Assembly: GCA_002839705.1 (NCBI GenBank)
Contig: PGYO01000004.1
Location: 1 to 64,000, forward strand
Length of the DNA stretch: 64,000 bases
Direction: 5' to 3'
DNA from: Methanobacteriales archaeon HGW-Methanobacteriales-1
GTDB lineage: Archaea; Methanobacteriota; Methanobacteria; Methanobacteriales; Methanobacteriaceae
Part shown: in pieces, positions 1 to 9,969 of the stretch
Numbering within the stretch: position 1 is the first letter of the stretch
Layout of the letters: each line of letters starts with the position of its first letter
Translations under genes and position numbers: made by a program
The notes under the pieces: generated by a model
Seen by the model: the letters and a program-made list of their open reading frames with translations, nothing else
Told to the model about the DNA's origin: nothing
The model's database searches: none

Positions 1-80
1 ACCCCCGAAGGAGTTCGTTCGACTTGCATGGCTTAATCGAACCCCAATAGCAGTAGCCTCCGCCAGGATCAAACGGATTT
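1..80 (-). rRNA. 16S ribosomal RNA, 5' end only
   Basis: The reverse strand from about position 80 down to 1 reads as the conserved start of archaeal 16S rRNA. ATCCGTTTGATCCTGGCGG is followed by the GGAGGCTACTGCTATTGGGG segment and the GCCATGCAAGTCGAACG segment. The rest of the gene lies beyond the left edge. The ATCCGTTTGATCC beginning is typical of Methanobacteriaceae. The exact mature 5' end is inferred to within a few bases. Confidence 0.95.
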
Positions 81-505
81 GCTATATATAATAAATATTA
101 GGGAAGTACACAAAACGTATATAAAGAATTGGATGAGTATGCAATATTAATTTAGTTACAAAGTAACTGAATATCACCACACTACTACCAAAAAACCAAC
201 ATCAAACAACAAACACTGTATGCCAAATGGCAAAGGTTTGCGCCCTCATTTAAAATCGTATTCAAATAAATTTATAATCATATAGCCACGTGCGGAAAAA
301 CAGCCATTCATAGAACGATAAAATCGCACTCCGGCCGACGCCTTATGCATCGTGGCACATACTATACACGACACTCAAAGAAACACAAACTTATTAGAAA
401 TATTTGCAAAATAAATGAACTTATTATAGATCATTAAAACAGTTTATTCAGTCCTTCAAGTGTAATTAATAATTAAGGATATCCTTAACATATATATTTT
501 TGGAT
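81..505 (-). promoter_or_regulatory. rRNA operon leader and promoter region
   Basis: This is the region upstream of the 16S gene on the reverse strand. Between about 294 and 373 lies a block clearly richer in G and C than the AT-rich surroundings, as expected for a structured pre-rRNA leader. It includes TCGTG and CACGA segments that can pair. TATA-like boxes on the minus strand occur at about 490-497 (TATATATG) and 118-126 (TTTATATA). I cannot tell which is used. The 3' partner of the processing stem is outside the window, so processing sites cannot be placed. Confidence 0.5.
473..488. repeat. 16-bp perfect palindrome beside rRNA TATA box
   Basis: TTAAGGATATCCTTAA is identical to its own reverse complement. 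On the minus strand it lies directly downstream of the TATA-like box at 490-497, where the initiation region would be. It could be an operator, but a 16-bp palindrome is expected about once by chance in a window of this size and base composition. Confidence 0.35.
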
Positions 506-710
506 TTTCTAATAGAATCTAATAATGAATTTTTAAAATAATGTGCCTGTTATTTGATTTTTTAGATTTTATGAATTAATTATAAAATTTTCAGTATTCC
601 TAAAATTAAATCAATTCACTTTTTTAAACAGTTTTTAGACTTTCTTTGAATTTATTTTCTTATTAATTACTAAAGAGTAGATATAAAGAAAAAAGAAAAG
701 ACATTAATCA

Positions 711-1753
<1,043 letters not shown>

Positions 1754-1762
1754 ATCCAATAA

Positions 1763-1781
1763 TTTTCTTTTTTTATTTTTT
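1763..1781 (+). terminator. T-rich terminator after mer
   Basis: A run of thymines broken by single other bases begins about ten bases after the mer stop codon. Oligo-T tracts are the usual intrinsic termination signal in archaea. Confidence 0.55.
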
Positions 1782-1897
1782 ACTTGATTAATAAAATAAA
1801 TTAACCCTCAATTAATATCTAATTTTAATAAATTTAAAAAATAATTCTTTCCCTTAAATATCTTGTTTTAAATGATTGAAAACAAATTAGTTTCTAA

Positions 1898-2785
1898 TTA
1901 AATTATTCTGCTTTTAATATTATATTTCCTGCAAATTTCTGAAGTTAAATCACTAATTTTTTTCTGATAGTATGGAGGAGGGTAGTCAGAATTGTCAAAA
2001 ATGGCCTTCGTTTTGGTTAAAACTTCAGGAAAATATTCTGCAAGAGCATCATAATATTTCATCCGAGAATCATTGCACTGGTCACCAAATAAAGTCATTC
2101 CTCCACTAAGAACAAAATCTCCACCAAATTCCTTCACAGTTTTTATAATAAAATCAATTTGATCTGGTGTGTCTGAAAGGAAGGGTAAAATGGGCATTAA
2201 ACAAACACCGACCAAAAATCCCTCCGTTTTTAGTTGGGCCATTGCTTCCAACCTATCCAAAGGAGAAGGTGCCGCAGGTTCGAATATCCTTGCCATTTCA
2301 TTATCCATGGTAGAAAAAGAAAAGGTAATTATGGTGCCCTTTCCCAATCTGGTAGCAAGATCTTCTGGTAATTTAGCAGATTCATCAATCTTTTTCAATA
2401 AGTCCATATCCCTCAAAATAAGGTTAGATTTAGTAGATAAATTAAGGGGAAAATGAAAGCGATAAATAATTTTCAGTAATTCTCGGGTTATCTTTAATTC
2501 TTTTTCCTGATGCAGGTAAGGATCCGTGGCAGAACCTAAAGCTATAATCCCATATTCTTTTTTTCGGGCCCTATTTTTTAGTTGACGGTACAGTACTTCT
2601 GCAGCATTGATCTTCACTGATAAATTCTTTGGAATTCTAGATCCATATTTACTCCCATTAACATAGCAGTAAAGACAGTTAAAAGAACATCCCAAATAGG
2701 GATTAAGAGTATAATCCTCTAAAAATAAACTATCTCTTTTTTTATGTTTGTTAAGAACAGATTTTGATTTTATTTCTTTAATCAA
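1898..2785 (-). CDS. SPL-like radical SAM protein
   Basis: This is a radical SAM enzyme of the spore-photoproduct-lyase-like / Rv2578c-like family. The 295-residue protein carries the [4Fe-4S] motif C33-x3-C37-x2-C40 within NPYLGCSFNCLYCYV. Next comes a GSATDPY segment and a TIM-barrel-like body. The family is widespread but its substrate is usually unknown, and nothing here shows DNA repair activity. Translation probably starts at TTG 2785, six bases after GGTGAT. The gene is separated by about 50 bases from the HEAT protein upstream (2837-3667), on the same strand, so the two may be cotranscribed. Confidence 0.8.
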   Translation of the reverse strand: MIKEIKSKSVLNKHKKRDSLFLEDYTLNPYLGCSFNCLYCYVNGSKYGSRIPKNLSVKINAAEVLYRQLKNRARKKEYGIIALGSATDPYLHQEKELKITRELLKIIYRFHFPLNLSTKSNLILRDMDLLKKIDESAKLPEDLATRLGKGTIITFSFSTMDNEMARIFEPAAPSPLDRLEAMAQLKTEGFLVGVCLMPILPFLSDTPDQIDFIIKTVKEFGGDFVLSGGMTLFGDQCNDSRMKYYDALAEYFPEVLTKTKAIFDNSDYPPPYYQKKISDLTSEICRKYNIKSRII

Positions 2786-2836
2786 TTATTATCACCAAAA
2801 TAATTCATTAATAAGTATAAAAAAATTAAGGAGTAT

Positions 2837-3667
2837 TCATTTATTATTTATAGATTGAAGATTATCTCTATCAATATCGTAATTATCTTCTAAAATAAAA
2901 TTAAATCCAAATTTACTTTTTATATATGATAGAGCCTCACTTTCAGATTTAACTGCAAAATTATACCTTTGATGTACTTTAATTATCTCTTCCAATGATT
3001 TTTTAACCAGATCCTCATTTTCCCAGTTTTTTAAATCTAAAACAACTGTTTCCAAACATCCTTCTTTGTAACTTATCTGGCCAATAACATGAATAATCAT
3101 ATTTCGGACTCGAGGAGTAACTTCATTTTGGAGTTGGTGAAGAATAGGTAAAACATCTTCTGGATGAGTTCTCCCCCTTAATTCAATTCCATGCACCATC
3201 AATCGCCTGATTTCGGGGTCAGGATGATTTAAAAATCTTTGAACAAATATTAAAGTTGGTTGGGGATTTTTTTCACCCATTTTCTTTAAAGAACCCATTA
3301 TAGCACTTTTAACTTTGTGACTATTGTCATTTAATGCCATTTCAAAAAGAGAGCCCACCGTATCAAATTCATGTTTGCCAATCTCGCCCCAAGTAAAAAT
3401 CGCAGTCTGTCTCTGCTTTTCATCAGGACTTTGGTATAATAATTTAGTTATAGAGATTATCTTTTCCTGAAAATCAGAATCATCCAGATATAACCTGCTT
3501 AAAATAAGATAAAGGTTTTTTCGAATGTAAGAATCATTATCCGAAGCATATTTGAAAATATTTGAATCTTCTAAAATTTCATCCTTTTTAAGTTCTGATT
3601 TCACTTCTAATTCCATCTTTTGAACAAATTTTATCCTTTCTTCCTTGGAAAGATCGTAAAAGCCCAT
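2837..3667 (-). CDS. HEAT-repeat / DNA-alkylation-repair-like protein
   Basis: This 276-residue soluble protein is built almost entirely of helical hairpins of the HEAT type. Repeating units such as DNSHKVKSAIMGSLKKMGEK and DPEIRRLMVHGIELRG run from roughly residues 40 to 240. HEAT solenoids bind proteins or nucleic acids. The overall look resembles archaeal HEAT-like proteins distantly related to AlkD, but I see no proof of a glycosylase function. It starts with ATG at 3667 after GAGGA. It lies just upstream of the radical SAM gene on the same strand and could act with it. Confidence 0.6.
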   Translation of the reverse strand: MGFYDLSKEERIKFVQKMELEVKSELKKDEILEDSNIFKYASDNDSYIRKNLYLILSRLYLDDSDFQEKIISITKLLYQSPDEKQRQTAIFTWGEIGKHEFDTVGSLFEMALNDNSHKVKSAIMGSLKKMGEKNPQPTLIFVQRFLNHPDPEIRRLMVHGIELRGRTHPEDVLPILHQLQNEVTPRVRNMIIHVIGQISYKEGCLETVVLDLKNWENEDLVKKSLEEIIKVHQRYNFAVKSESEALSYIKSKFGFNFILEDNYDIDRDNLQSINNK

Positions 3668-4021
3668 TTTAAATCCTCATTCAATAAGAATATATTTTTA
3701 CAATTTGATACATTATAATATTATTATAAAATTTATTAAAATTCTAATTCTTTTAAAATTCAATCAAAACTTTAATTTACTAATCAAATAATATTTCAGA
3801 TAGTCTTAATAATTATATCTAATTAAATATCTATTTTACTCCTGATTTTCTATGCTATTAAATTCTCAATATAAAAAACTATAACTAATATTTTAATAGC
3901 TGATTAAAAAAATTATATTTTGCAATATCTATATCAACATTTAAATTCAATATAAAAATATTAAAAAATTAATATGCTATTTATCTATTTATCACATTAA
4001 ATATCATCTAAAGGGAAAAAT
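3668..4021. other. AT-rich intergenic region between divergent genes
   Basis: These 354 bases are very AT-rich and must hold the promoters for the HEAT gene (minus) and the archaeosine radical SAM gene (plus). I see no convincing small gene or RNA here. Confidence 0.5.
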
Positions 4022-5092
4022 ATGAAAATTCAAGAACTTTCACAAGAAATAAGGGCTAAAGCTCTAAAAAGAATAAAAGAAAAAACTCCTCAAGAACTTT
4101 CAGCCACTTGGTCACATGAAGACCTCACTTATTCTGGTGAAGGGCCAACCATATTCATGATTTTGCCTACAACGGGTTGTGCATGGGCACTCGCTGAAAG
4201 TGGAGGTTGCACCATGTGCAGTTACATCTCAGAGTCCAGTTTAGAGCCAGTTTCAGCTTCAACATTAGTTGAAATTTTTAATGACTTGCTTGGGAGATAC
4301 GAGTTAAATGAGCCGACTGCAATAAAGATATTTACTTCAGGAAGCTTTTTAAATCAAGGTGAATTTCCTTTAGAAGCAAGAACCGAAATATTAAACACTT
4401 TAAATGGACTAGAAAATGTCACAGAAGTTATTGTGGAATCAAGACCAGAATATGTTACTAAAAAAGAAGTTTTGAATTGTTGTTCTCTAATTCCAGACAA
4501 GATATTTGAAATAAGTATGGGTCTAGAAACCAGCGATGATTATACCCGGGAATTCAAAGTAAATAAGGGTTTTACTCAGCAAGATTTTGAAAATGCTGTG
4601 GATGTTATTAAAGGCCTTAAAAGTGAATATAATGTCAAATCAAAAGCATATATTCTTATAAAACCTATTTTAACTTCTGAAAAAGATGCTATTGAAGAGG
4701 CCGTGCAGACAGCCAGTTATGCTGAAGAAAAAGGCGTTGATAGAGTTTCATTCTGCCCATCAACTATCCATAAAGGAACTGTTATGGAAGAGCTCTGGAG
4801 GAAAGGATCTTATCAGCCACCTAGAATATGGAGTGTCTTAGAAATCCTGAATAGAGTTAGAGAATCTGTAAAAATACCATCTATAATGGATACTTCTGGT
4901 TTTGGAAGTCGGAGAGGCCCTTACAATTGTAAAAATTGCAATGATAAATTAAAAAAGATAATAATGAAATCTAATCTTGATCAAAGTACTATAAAAGATT
5001 TCAAATGCGATTGTAAGTTTGAATGGGAAACAGAAACAAAATTTGGTGATATTAACCGATCTCCTTCTCGTATACAATATCCAAAGAACTAA
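4022..5092 (+). CDS. Archaeosine synthase radical SAM subunit (RaSEA)
   Basis: RaSEA works with ArcS to convert the lysine adduct of preQ0 at position 15 of archaeal tRNA into archaeosine. The 356-residue protein has an N-terminal radical SAM domain with cysteines at 53, 63 and 66 (TGCAWALAESGGCTMCSY). This is the unusual wide spacing seen in this family rather than the plain CxxxCxxC. The C-terminal part carries two further cysteine groups (YNCKNC and FKCDCKF). It starts with ATG at 4022. The partner arcS and the tRNA guanine transglycosylase are not in this window. It is monocistronic by spacing. Confidence 0.88.
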   Translation: MKIQELSQEIRAKALKRIKEKTPQELSATWSHEDLTYSGEGPTIFMILPTTGCAWALAESGGCTMCSYISESSLEPVSASTLVEIFNDLLGRYELNEPTAIKIFTSGSFLNQGEFPLEARTEILNTLNGLENVTEVIVESRPEYVTKKEVLNCCSLIPDKIFEISMGLETSDDYTREFKVNKGFTQQDFENAVDVIKGLKSEYNVKSKAYILIKPILTSEKDAIEEAVQTASYAEEKGVDRVSFCPSTIHKGTVMEELWRKGSYQPPRIWSVLEILNRVRESVKIPSIMDTSGFGSRRGPYNCKNCNDKLKKIIMKSNLDQSTIKDFKCDCKFEWETETKFGDINRSPSRIQYPKN

Positions 5093-5258
5093 ATTTGAGG
5101 AATCTAGAATAAGAGTAATTGGTTATTAAACTCATTTCTAATTTTTTAGAAATTAAAAAATTATAAATAATTAGTTGTTATGGAATTTATCATTCTAATT
5201 TAAGATTATCTAAAATTAATTACTTAATAAACAAATAACTAGTAAAAGAGCTGATTGA

Positions 5259-5756
5259 ATGAAACAGGCCCCTGAAACTTCTGGAAAATTCGCAACTTGC
5301 TTGAATTGCATTGATGGTAGAGTACAATTTCCAGTTTTAAACTGGATAAAAATTAATTACAACATTCCATTTGTGGATATGATTACCGAACCCGGTATAG
5401 TAAACATATTTTCAAATGACCATAAACATGACAAAAGTTCTCTTTTTGAATCCATGCTGGAAAAAGTTAAAATTTCATTAAATATCCACAATTCCAATAT
5501 AATATTCCTAGTCGGGCATGATGATTGTGCAGGTAATCCCGAAAGCCCACAAGTACAAGAAAATCAAATAAAAAAATCTGTTAGAAATTTAAAAGATAAA
5601 ATAAAAGATATAGATCCATCATGTAAAATAATAGGCCTATGGGTGCCTTTAGAGAAAGATTTATTTTATGATTCTTCTTTAAAAAAACGTTACTTAGAGA
5701 AAAATTTAGCAGATGTGGATATTGTGAAAAATATAAAAATCATATTAGAATTATAA
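5259..5756 (+). CDS. Small beta-carbonic-anhydrase-like protein
   Basis: The 165-residue soluble protein carries the signature of beta-class carbonic anhydrases in minimal form. C17-x-D19-x-R21 (CIDGR) lies near the start, and H87-x2-C90 (VGHDDCAG) in the middle. In true beta-CAs the Cys, His and Cys of these motifs bind zinc and the Asp/Arg dyad gates the site. It is shorter than standard enzymes (about 190-220 residues) and the C-terminal half is unlike them. Hydration of CO2 or a related zinc-dependent reaction is likely but unproven. The ATG at 5259 has only a weak ribosome binding site. Both flanking genes are on the same strand, with more than 100 bases either side. Confidence 0.65.
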   Translation: MKQAPETSGKFATCLNCIDGRVQFPVLNWIKINYNIPFVDMITEPGIVNIFSNDHKHDKSSLFESMLEKVKISLNIHNSNIIFLVGHDDCAGNPESPQVQENQIKKSVRNLKDKIKDIDPSCKIIGLWVPLEKDLFYDSSLKKRYLEKNLADVDIVKNIKIILEL

Positions 5757-5866
5757 TCTATTTAACCAGATAAAATTTAAAGATAGACCAGATATCTACA
5801 TTATATTAAATAGAATATTAATATGTAATTTATTAATTTCGGACTTATAAAACCACGAGAATAAAA

Positions 5867-7162
5867 ATGATTGGAATAAGCGCTGATTTTGACCCGGTCC
5901 ATAAAGGCCATGTTAAACTCATTCAAAAAGGCAGGCAAATAGCCGAAGAGACTGGAGATGAAGTTGTAATCTATCTTAACAAAGGTTACAGTGCTAATCA
6001 CGCACCATTTTTCGCAGATTATGAATCTAGAAAGGAAATGGCCCTTAAAGCCGGGGCAGATAGAGTAGTGCCAATAGAAGGATTGCACCATAGACTTACT
6101 CTGGCATATAGCGTTCCCATCAGGATAGCTATGATGATTGAAGACGGCGCCGTGGATTATGTTGATGCTGCAGGAGTAAATGTTTCCGTTCCTATGCTCA
6201 CTAAACAGGCCAAAAAATTCGCCAAAAAGGGAATATTCAGTGGTATTCCTCGAAATCTTCCTAATAGAAATGTTATAAGATGGTTTGCTGTGAACGAGTT
6301 TTTATATAAAAAATATCAGCGTAAAATGCGTTTCCATATTATCGATGAACTTTCCATGGGTGGGAAAGTTTCAGGAAGAGAAATAAGAAAACAGATAATT
6401 GAAAATGATATGGAAATTCCATCCCACTTAGATCAGGTCCTTCCCACAAGCACTATCAAGATTTTAGAAAAAGGAATTAGAAAAGGGAATATTCCTGGAG
6501 AAAGAAACCTGGCCACCATTACCAAAAGAATGAACACCTATTCTCGCTCTAAATTAACTGAAATTGCTCATTTAAATGCAGATGCTATTAATTCTATAAT
6601 TAAAGGAAGGTTTTATCGAGAAGAAGATCAAGTTTGGGCTACTTTCAGGAAAGCAGGTTATGGGCCAGTTCTCACCAGGTTGGCAGTGAGTGCTATTGAA
6701 GAAGAAGTGACCAAAAAAGAGGTCTTAGAGTTAATTGAGTCCTATGAAAAACAGGGCGTTATTCCCCCAGATCAAAAAGTGGGTAAAGTTATAGAAAGGG
6801 CATGGTTTGTTTCTCAAAAGAATGAGCATAATTTAAGTGCTGCTGAAGCCCATGATAAATTCCGAAAGGGGATTGAACTTCAAAAAAAGCCGTGCATGAC
6901 CTTTGATGCCGGTTTAAGTATTCGAAGTTTTGAAGTGGAAGAATTAGAATCTGGTATGAAAGCCGGAATTTATGTTGATCAAAATGGAGTTCTTGCTTGC
7001 GAGATTAGAACTGAGAAAAAGAAAATAAAAAGTCCTTTAAAGTTACCTGGAGAAATGGCCACTTACCTTAGACTTTTAATTGATTCTCACTTTATTCCAG
7101 TAAAAGCAGAGGTTGTAGAAAAGGAGAGAGGAATAAGGATTAGAATAACTGTGGATAATTAA
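5867..7162 (+). CDS. TmcAL-like HIGH-motif nucleotidyltransferase family protein
   Basis: The 431-residue protein begins with a nucleotidyltransferase fold whose ATP-binding motif is HKGH (FDPVHKGH, residues 8-15). It continues with a long helical region (about 150-320) and a C-terminal beta-rich part. The order of elements resembles bacterial TmcAL, the tRNA-Met cytidine acetate ligase: FDPVHKGH, then [20 protein letters not shown], then the ISxxSIR-like SGREIRK and LPTSTIK segments. Archaea make ac4C in other ways, so the substrate here may differ. An alternative is a phosphopantetheine-adenylyltransferase-like enzyme. It starts with ATG at 5867. Confidence 0.55.
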   Translation: MIGISADFDPVHKGHVKLIQKGRQIAEETGDEVVIYLNKGYSANHAPFFADYESRKEMALKAGADRVVPIEGLHHRLTLAYSVPIRIAMMIEDGAVDYVDAAGVNVSVPMLTKQAKKFAKKGIFSGIPRNLPNRNVIRWFAVNEFLYKKYQRKMRFHIIDELSMGGKVSGREIRKQIIENDMEIPSHLDQVLPTSTIKILEKGIRKGNIPGERNLATITKRMNTYSRSKLTEIAHLNADAINSIIKGRFYREEDQVWATFRKAGYGPVLTRLAVSAIEEEVTKKEVLELIESYEKQGVIPPDQKVGKVIERAWFVSQKNEHNLSAAEAHDKFRKGIELQKKPCMTFDAGLSIRSFEVEELESGMKAGIYVDQNGVLACEIRTEKKKIKSPLKLPGEMATYLRLLIDSHFIPVKAEVVEKERGIRIRITVDN

Positions 7163-7232
7163 GATATAGCTAATAGTAGAATTCAAATAAATAATTTAGA
7201 AAAATATTTGAAAGTATTTTTCAAACCTATTT

Positions 7233-7454
7233 TTAAAAATCTGGTTCTTGAAATGAAGCATCTTCCCTTAATTCAACTACAGGGCAACTCCACTTTTTAC
7301 AGAAAGTCATTACCATTTTTCCTTTATCTGTATTTATGTAAACTCTCCAGCACTCGTCATCATATGATTTAAAATCAATTTCCATGATTTTTTTACCAAT
7401 TAGCTTTTCCAGAGTCTGTTTACATTCTTTTATTTGATCATCAGAATCATACAA
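7233..7454 (-). CDS. Hypothetical 73-aa protein
   Basis: I do not recognise this small acidic soluble protein. It contains an alternating beta pattern (CWRVYINTDKGKMVMTFC) and three cysteines in its second half (CWRV, TFCKKWSC). It most likely starts at TTG 7454; a nearby ATG is out of frame. The upstream GGGG stretch could serve as a ribosome binding site. It is convergent with the nucleotidyltransferase gene and stands alone. Confidence 0.5.
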   Translation of the reverse strand: MYDSDDQIKECKQTLEKLIGKKIMEIDFKSYDDECWRVYINTDKGKMVMTFCKKWSCPVVELREDASFQEPDF

Positions 7455-7672
7455 ACCATTAACCCCCTAAATTATCTATTAAATGTTCAAATATTTCCAC
7501 AATATTAAAATCGTCATAATATTTTTATGTTTTACCTATTTCTAATAAGTTATGATTCTGAAATTAAATTGAATTAATTTAATTAAATTAAAAATGAAAT
7601 TAAATATATTGATTAATTAAGATTATTATGAATATTTTTTATTTATGAAATGAATGTGCATTAAAGTATTGT

Positions 7673-8548
7673 TTAATCATATAAATGCTTAAAAAGTTCT
7701 TTATAGGATTTAAGATCTGATTTAAACTCTATGGCATCTTTAAAATCTTTATTTTTATTATTATATGATTTATTAAAATCCTTATTTTGATCAAGAATAA
7801 TTTCAAAAGTATTTTCAATTGCATCTGCCATTATGGGGTCGATTTCATCAGATAAAAGATTTTTAACTTCATCAATTTCTTCATATCTTCTTTTAGCATG
7901 TTTAAAGCTACTTATTATTCTAGAATTAGCTGAATTTTTAAATTGAGGCCCCTCAGTTTCACCAATAATTTCTAGGACTTCTTCATCAATCCCCATTTTA
8001 TATGCTGCCGAAATTGTCTCCCAAAGAAGAGCAGATACTCCTTTAGTATAAGAACTTCTCAGCATTTTTATTTTAGAGCAATTCCCAATTTTCGTGCCCA
8101 TAATTTTTATATTCAAACCATATTCATTTAAAACAGCGAAATCTTTGGCCGATTCACCACAAGCAATGATTTGAACGTTAGGGCCATTTCTTTTTACACT
8201 ACCAATAATTGCCGCATCCACAGTTTTTTTATTTTCCACTAGGCCCAGTGCCTCCAGAGTAGTGGGGGGAGAAACATTATTAATATCTACATAAATTCCT
8301 CGAGAATATTTTCCTATATCTCTGGCTACTTCAACTGCAGTAGATGGGGTAACGGCCGAAATAAGTATTTCAGAAGTTTCAGCGAGTTCGCTATAACTAT
8401 TACAAATAGTTACACCCATTTTAAGAGCTTTATTTTTAGTAGTGGCACTTCTACCATGTAAACACGTTAAAACAGTCACATCACTATCTAAAAGCCCTTC
8501 TGAAAGAATAGAAGCAACCTCACCAAATCCTACAAAACCTACTTTCAT
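7673..8548 (-). CDS. NAD(P)-binding 6-phosphogluconate-dehydrogenase-like protein (DUF1932)
   Basis: This 291-residue protein of the beta-hydroxyacid dehydrogenase type has an N-terminal Rossmann fold with the nucleotide-binding stretch GFVGFGEVAS (residues 4-13). A DUF1932 helical domain follows, recognisable by KMLRSSYTKGVSALLWE around residues 180-200. Family members oxidise or reduce small hydroxyacids. The substrate here is not known. It starts with ATG at 8548 after GGTGTAA. It is monocistronic by spacing. Confidence 0.78.
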   Translation of the reverse strand: MKVGFVGFGEVASILSEGLLDSDVTVLTCLHGRSATTKNKALKMGVTICNSYSELAETSEILISAVTPSTAVEVARDIGKYSRGIYVDINNVSPPTTLEALGLVENKKTVDAAIIGSVKRNGPNVQIIACGESAKDFAVLNEYGLNIKIMGTKIGNCSKIKMLRSSYTKGVSALLWETISAAYKMGIDEEVLEIIGETEGPQFKNSANSRIISSFKHAKRRYEEIDEVKNLLSDEIDPIMADAIENTFEIILDQNKDFNKSYNNKNKDFKDAIEFKSDLKSYKELFKHLYD

Positions 8549-8736
8549 AAATTACACCAAAATAACTAATTTTACTAAATATCCTCACTTAATGAATGCT
8601 TATTAATTACCATTAGTCAGAATCTAATCCTGATATTCTATATAGAATTCTAATAAATAAATCTATAATTCTTAAGAAAATAATAAAAAGAAAAATTAAA
8701 GAAGATCTTTATTATTTAAACTAATGAAATTTAGGT

Positions 8737-9351
8737 TTAAGCTAGGGCTAGCCAAATCATGTAAATTCCAGCCCCACTGATTAAAATTCCGGAAATCTTT
8801 CTTATTAAATCAGCTTTTTTGGCCAATCTTTCAATATTTGCACTGGAAACTAGTAATCCTAAAACTAATATACTAATGGAAAAACCTGCAGTGTATAAAA
8901 TTAAATTTAAAGCACTATAAAAAGCATTCCCTGTGGAAATGCTGAAGGTGATTAAAGCTATGAGATAAGAGCCATAGCAAGGGGCCCAGGCCATTGAAGT
9001 TAAAATTCCCCACATGAAAGAACCAAATACACCTCTCTGTTTAGAATCCGATGCGATTGAAAATTTAAAAAGGTTTTTATTAGCAATTATCATTATACCC
9101 AATGCAATTAGTATTAGGGAAGCGATTATTCTAAAATAATGGAGATAATAATTTATGGCCGCCGTGAAAACTATGGTCAGCACTATAGTTAGGGTAAAAA
9201 TTAAAAAAAGGCCCATTACAAAGGCTAAAATTTCAGTTTTTCTACGCTCTAGGAGAGCATATCCAATTAAAATTGGGATAACTGGTAAAACACATGGAGA
9301 TAATACTGAAGCAATTCCTGCTAAAAATGAGAATAACGGGACAATATCCAT
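8737..9351 (-). CDS. CcdA/DsbD-type transmembrane thiol transporter
   Basis: The 204-residue protein has six predicted membrane segments and the two conserved cysteines of CcdA, Cys20 in SPCVLPVIP and Cys125 in AWAPCYGSY. CcdA proteins carry reducing equivalents from cytoplasmic thioredoxin across the membrane by thiol-disulfide exchange. The thioredoxin-like gene 28 bases upstream (9380-9835) is the obvious extracellular partner in one operon. It starts with ATG at 9351 after CAGGAGAT. No cytochrome c genes are nearby, so the targets are probably other secreted thiol proteins. Confidence 0.85.
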   Translation of the reverse strand: MDIVPLFSFLAGIASVLSPCVLPVIPILIGYALLERRKTEILAFVMGLFLIFTLTIVLTIVFTAAINYYLHYFRIIASLILIALGIMIIANKNLFKFSIASDSKQRGVFGSFMWGILTSMAWAPCYGSYLIALITFSISTGNAFYSALNLILYTAGFSISILVLGLLVSSANIERLAKKADLIRKISGILISGAGIYMIWLALA

Positions 9352-9379
9352 TTAAAATCTCCTGAAAAATCATTAATTA

Positions 9380-9835
9380 TTATAGTGCACTTAAAAGTTG
9401 TTCATGAGATACATATCCTTCAATTCTTTTAGTTTCTTCCCCATTTGAATTCATGAAGATTATAGCCGGGATGCCATATATTCCATATTTAGAAGATAAT
9501 TCCGGGTTAGTGTCTAAATCTATTTTTACAGCCACATAATTTTGGGCCAGCTTTTGTTTTACTTCATTATCCACTAAAGTTTCTGATTCTAGTTGCTGGC
9601 AGGCCGGGCACCAACTGGCCGAAAAAACTGCAAATATTGGTTTATTTGTTTTCTGAGCTTCAGATATGGTAGCATCAAGATTAGTATACCATTTCAACTC
9701 ATAAGATTGATTAGATGCCTTATTATCAGCTGAAAGAGAATTATTGATTTGAGGAACGGTTAAAACCATTGTTACTCCAATTATTAAACTGATTAATAAG
9801 GCAGCAATAATCCAAGATTTTAGTGAAATACTCAT
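9380..9835 (-). CDS. Membrane-anchored thioredoxin-fold protein
   Basis: This 151-residue protein has one N-terminal membrane segment (about 7-29), a short linker and a thioredoxin domain. The active site is WCPAC (Cys76, Cys79) and the cis-proline loop is YGIPAII. The topology places the active site outside the cell, where it would be kept reduced by the CcdA protein encoded next. There is no clear lipobox cysteine, so the segment is likely an uncleaved anchor. The ATG at 9835 has no obvious ribosome binding site and the transcript may be leaderless. Confidence 0.85.
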   Translation of the reverse strand: MSISLKSWIIAALLISLIIGVTMVLTVPQINNSLSADNKASNQSYELKWYTNLDATISEAQKTNKPIFAVFSASWCPACQQLESETLVDNEVKQKLAQNYVAVKIDLDTNPELSSKYGIYGIPAIIFMNSNGEETKRIEGYVSHEQLLSAL

Positions 9836-9969
9836 ACATTATGATATGCAGTTGCTAAACATATAATTTATCATATCTCCATTACTGACATTTTAATTTT
9901 AAAAAATCGATTATATATTAATTAAATTTTAAAATGGATATTAAAATAAGAAAATAAATTAGCTGTTAA

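Noticed and set aside
9155-9355. Open frame opposite the CcdA-like gene
   Set aside because: It is antisense to a real membrane protein gene and has no support of its own.
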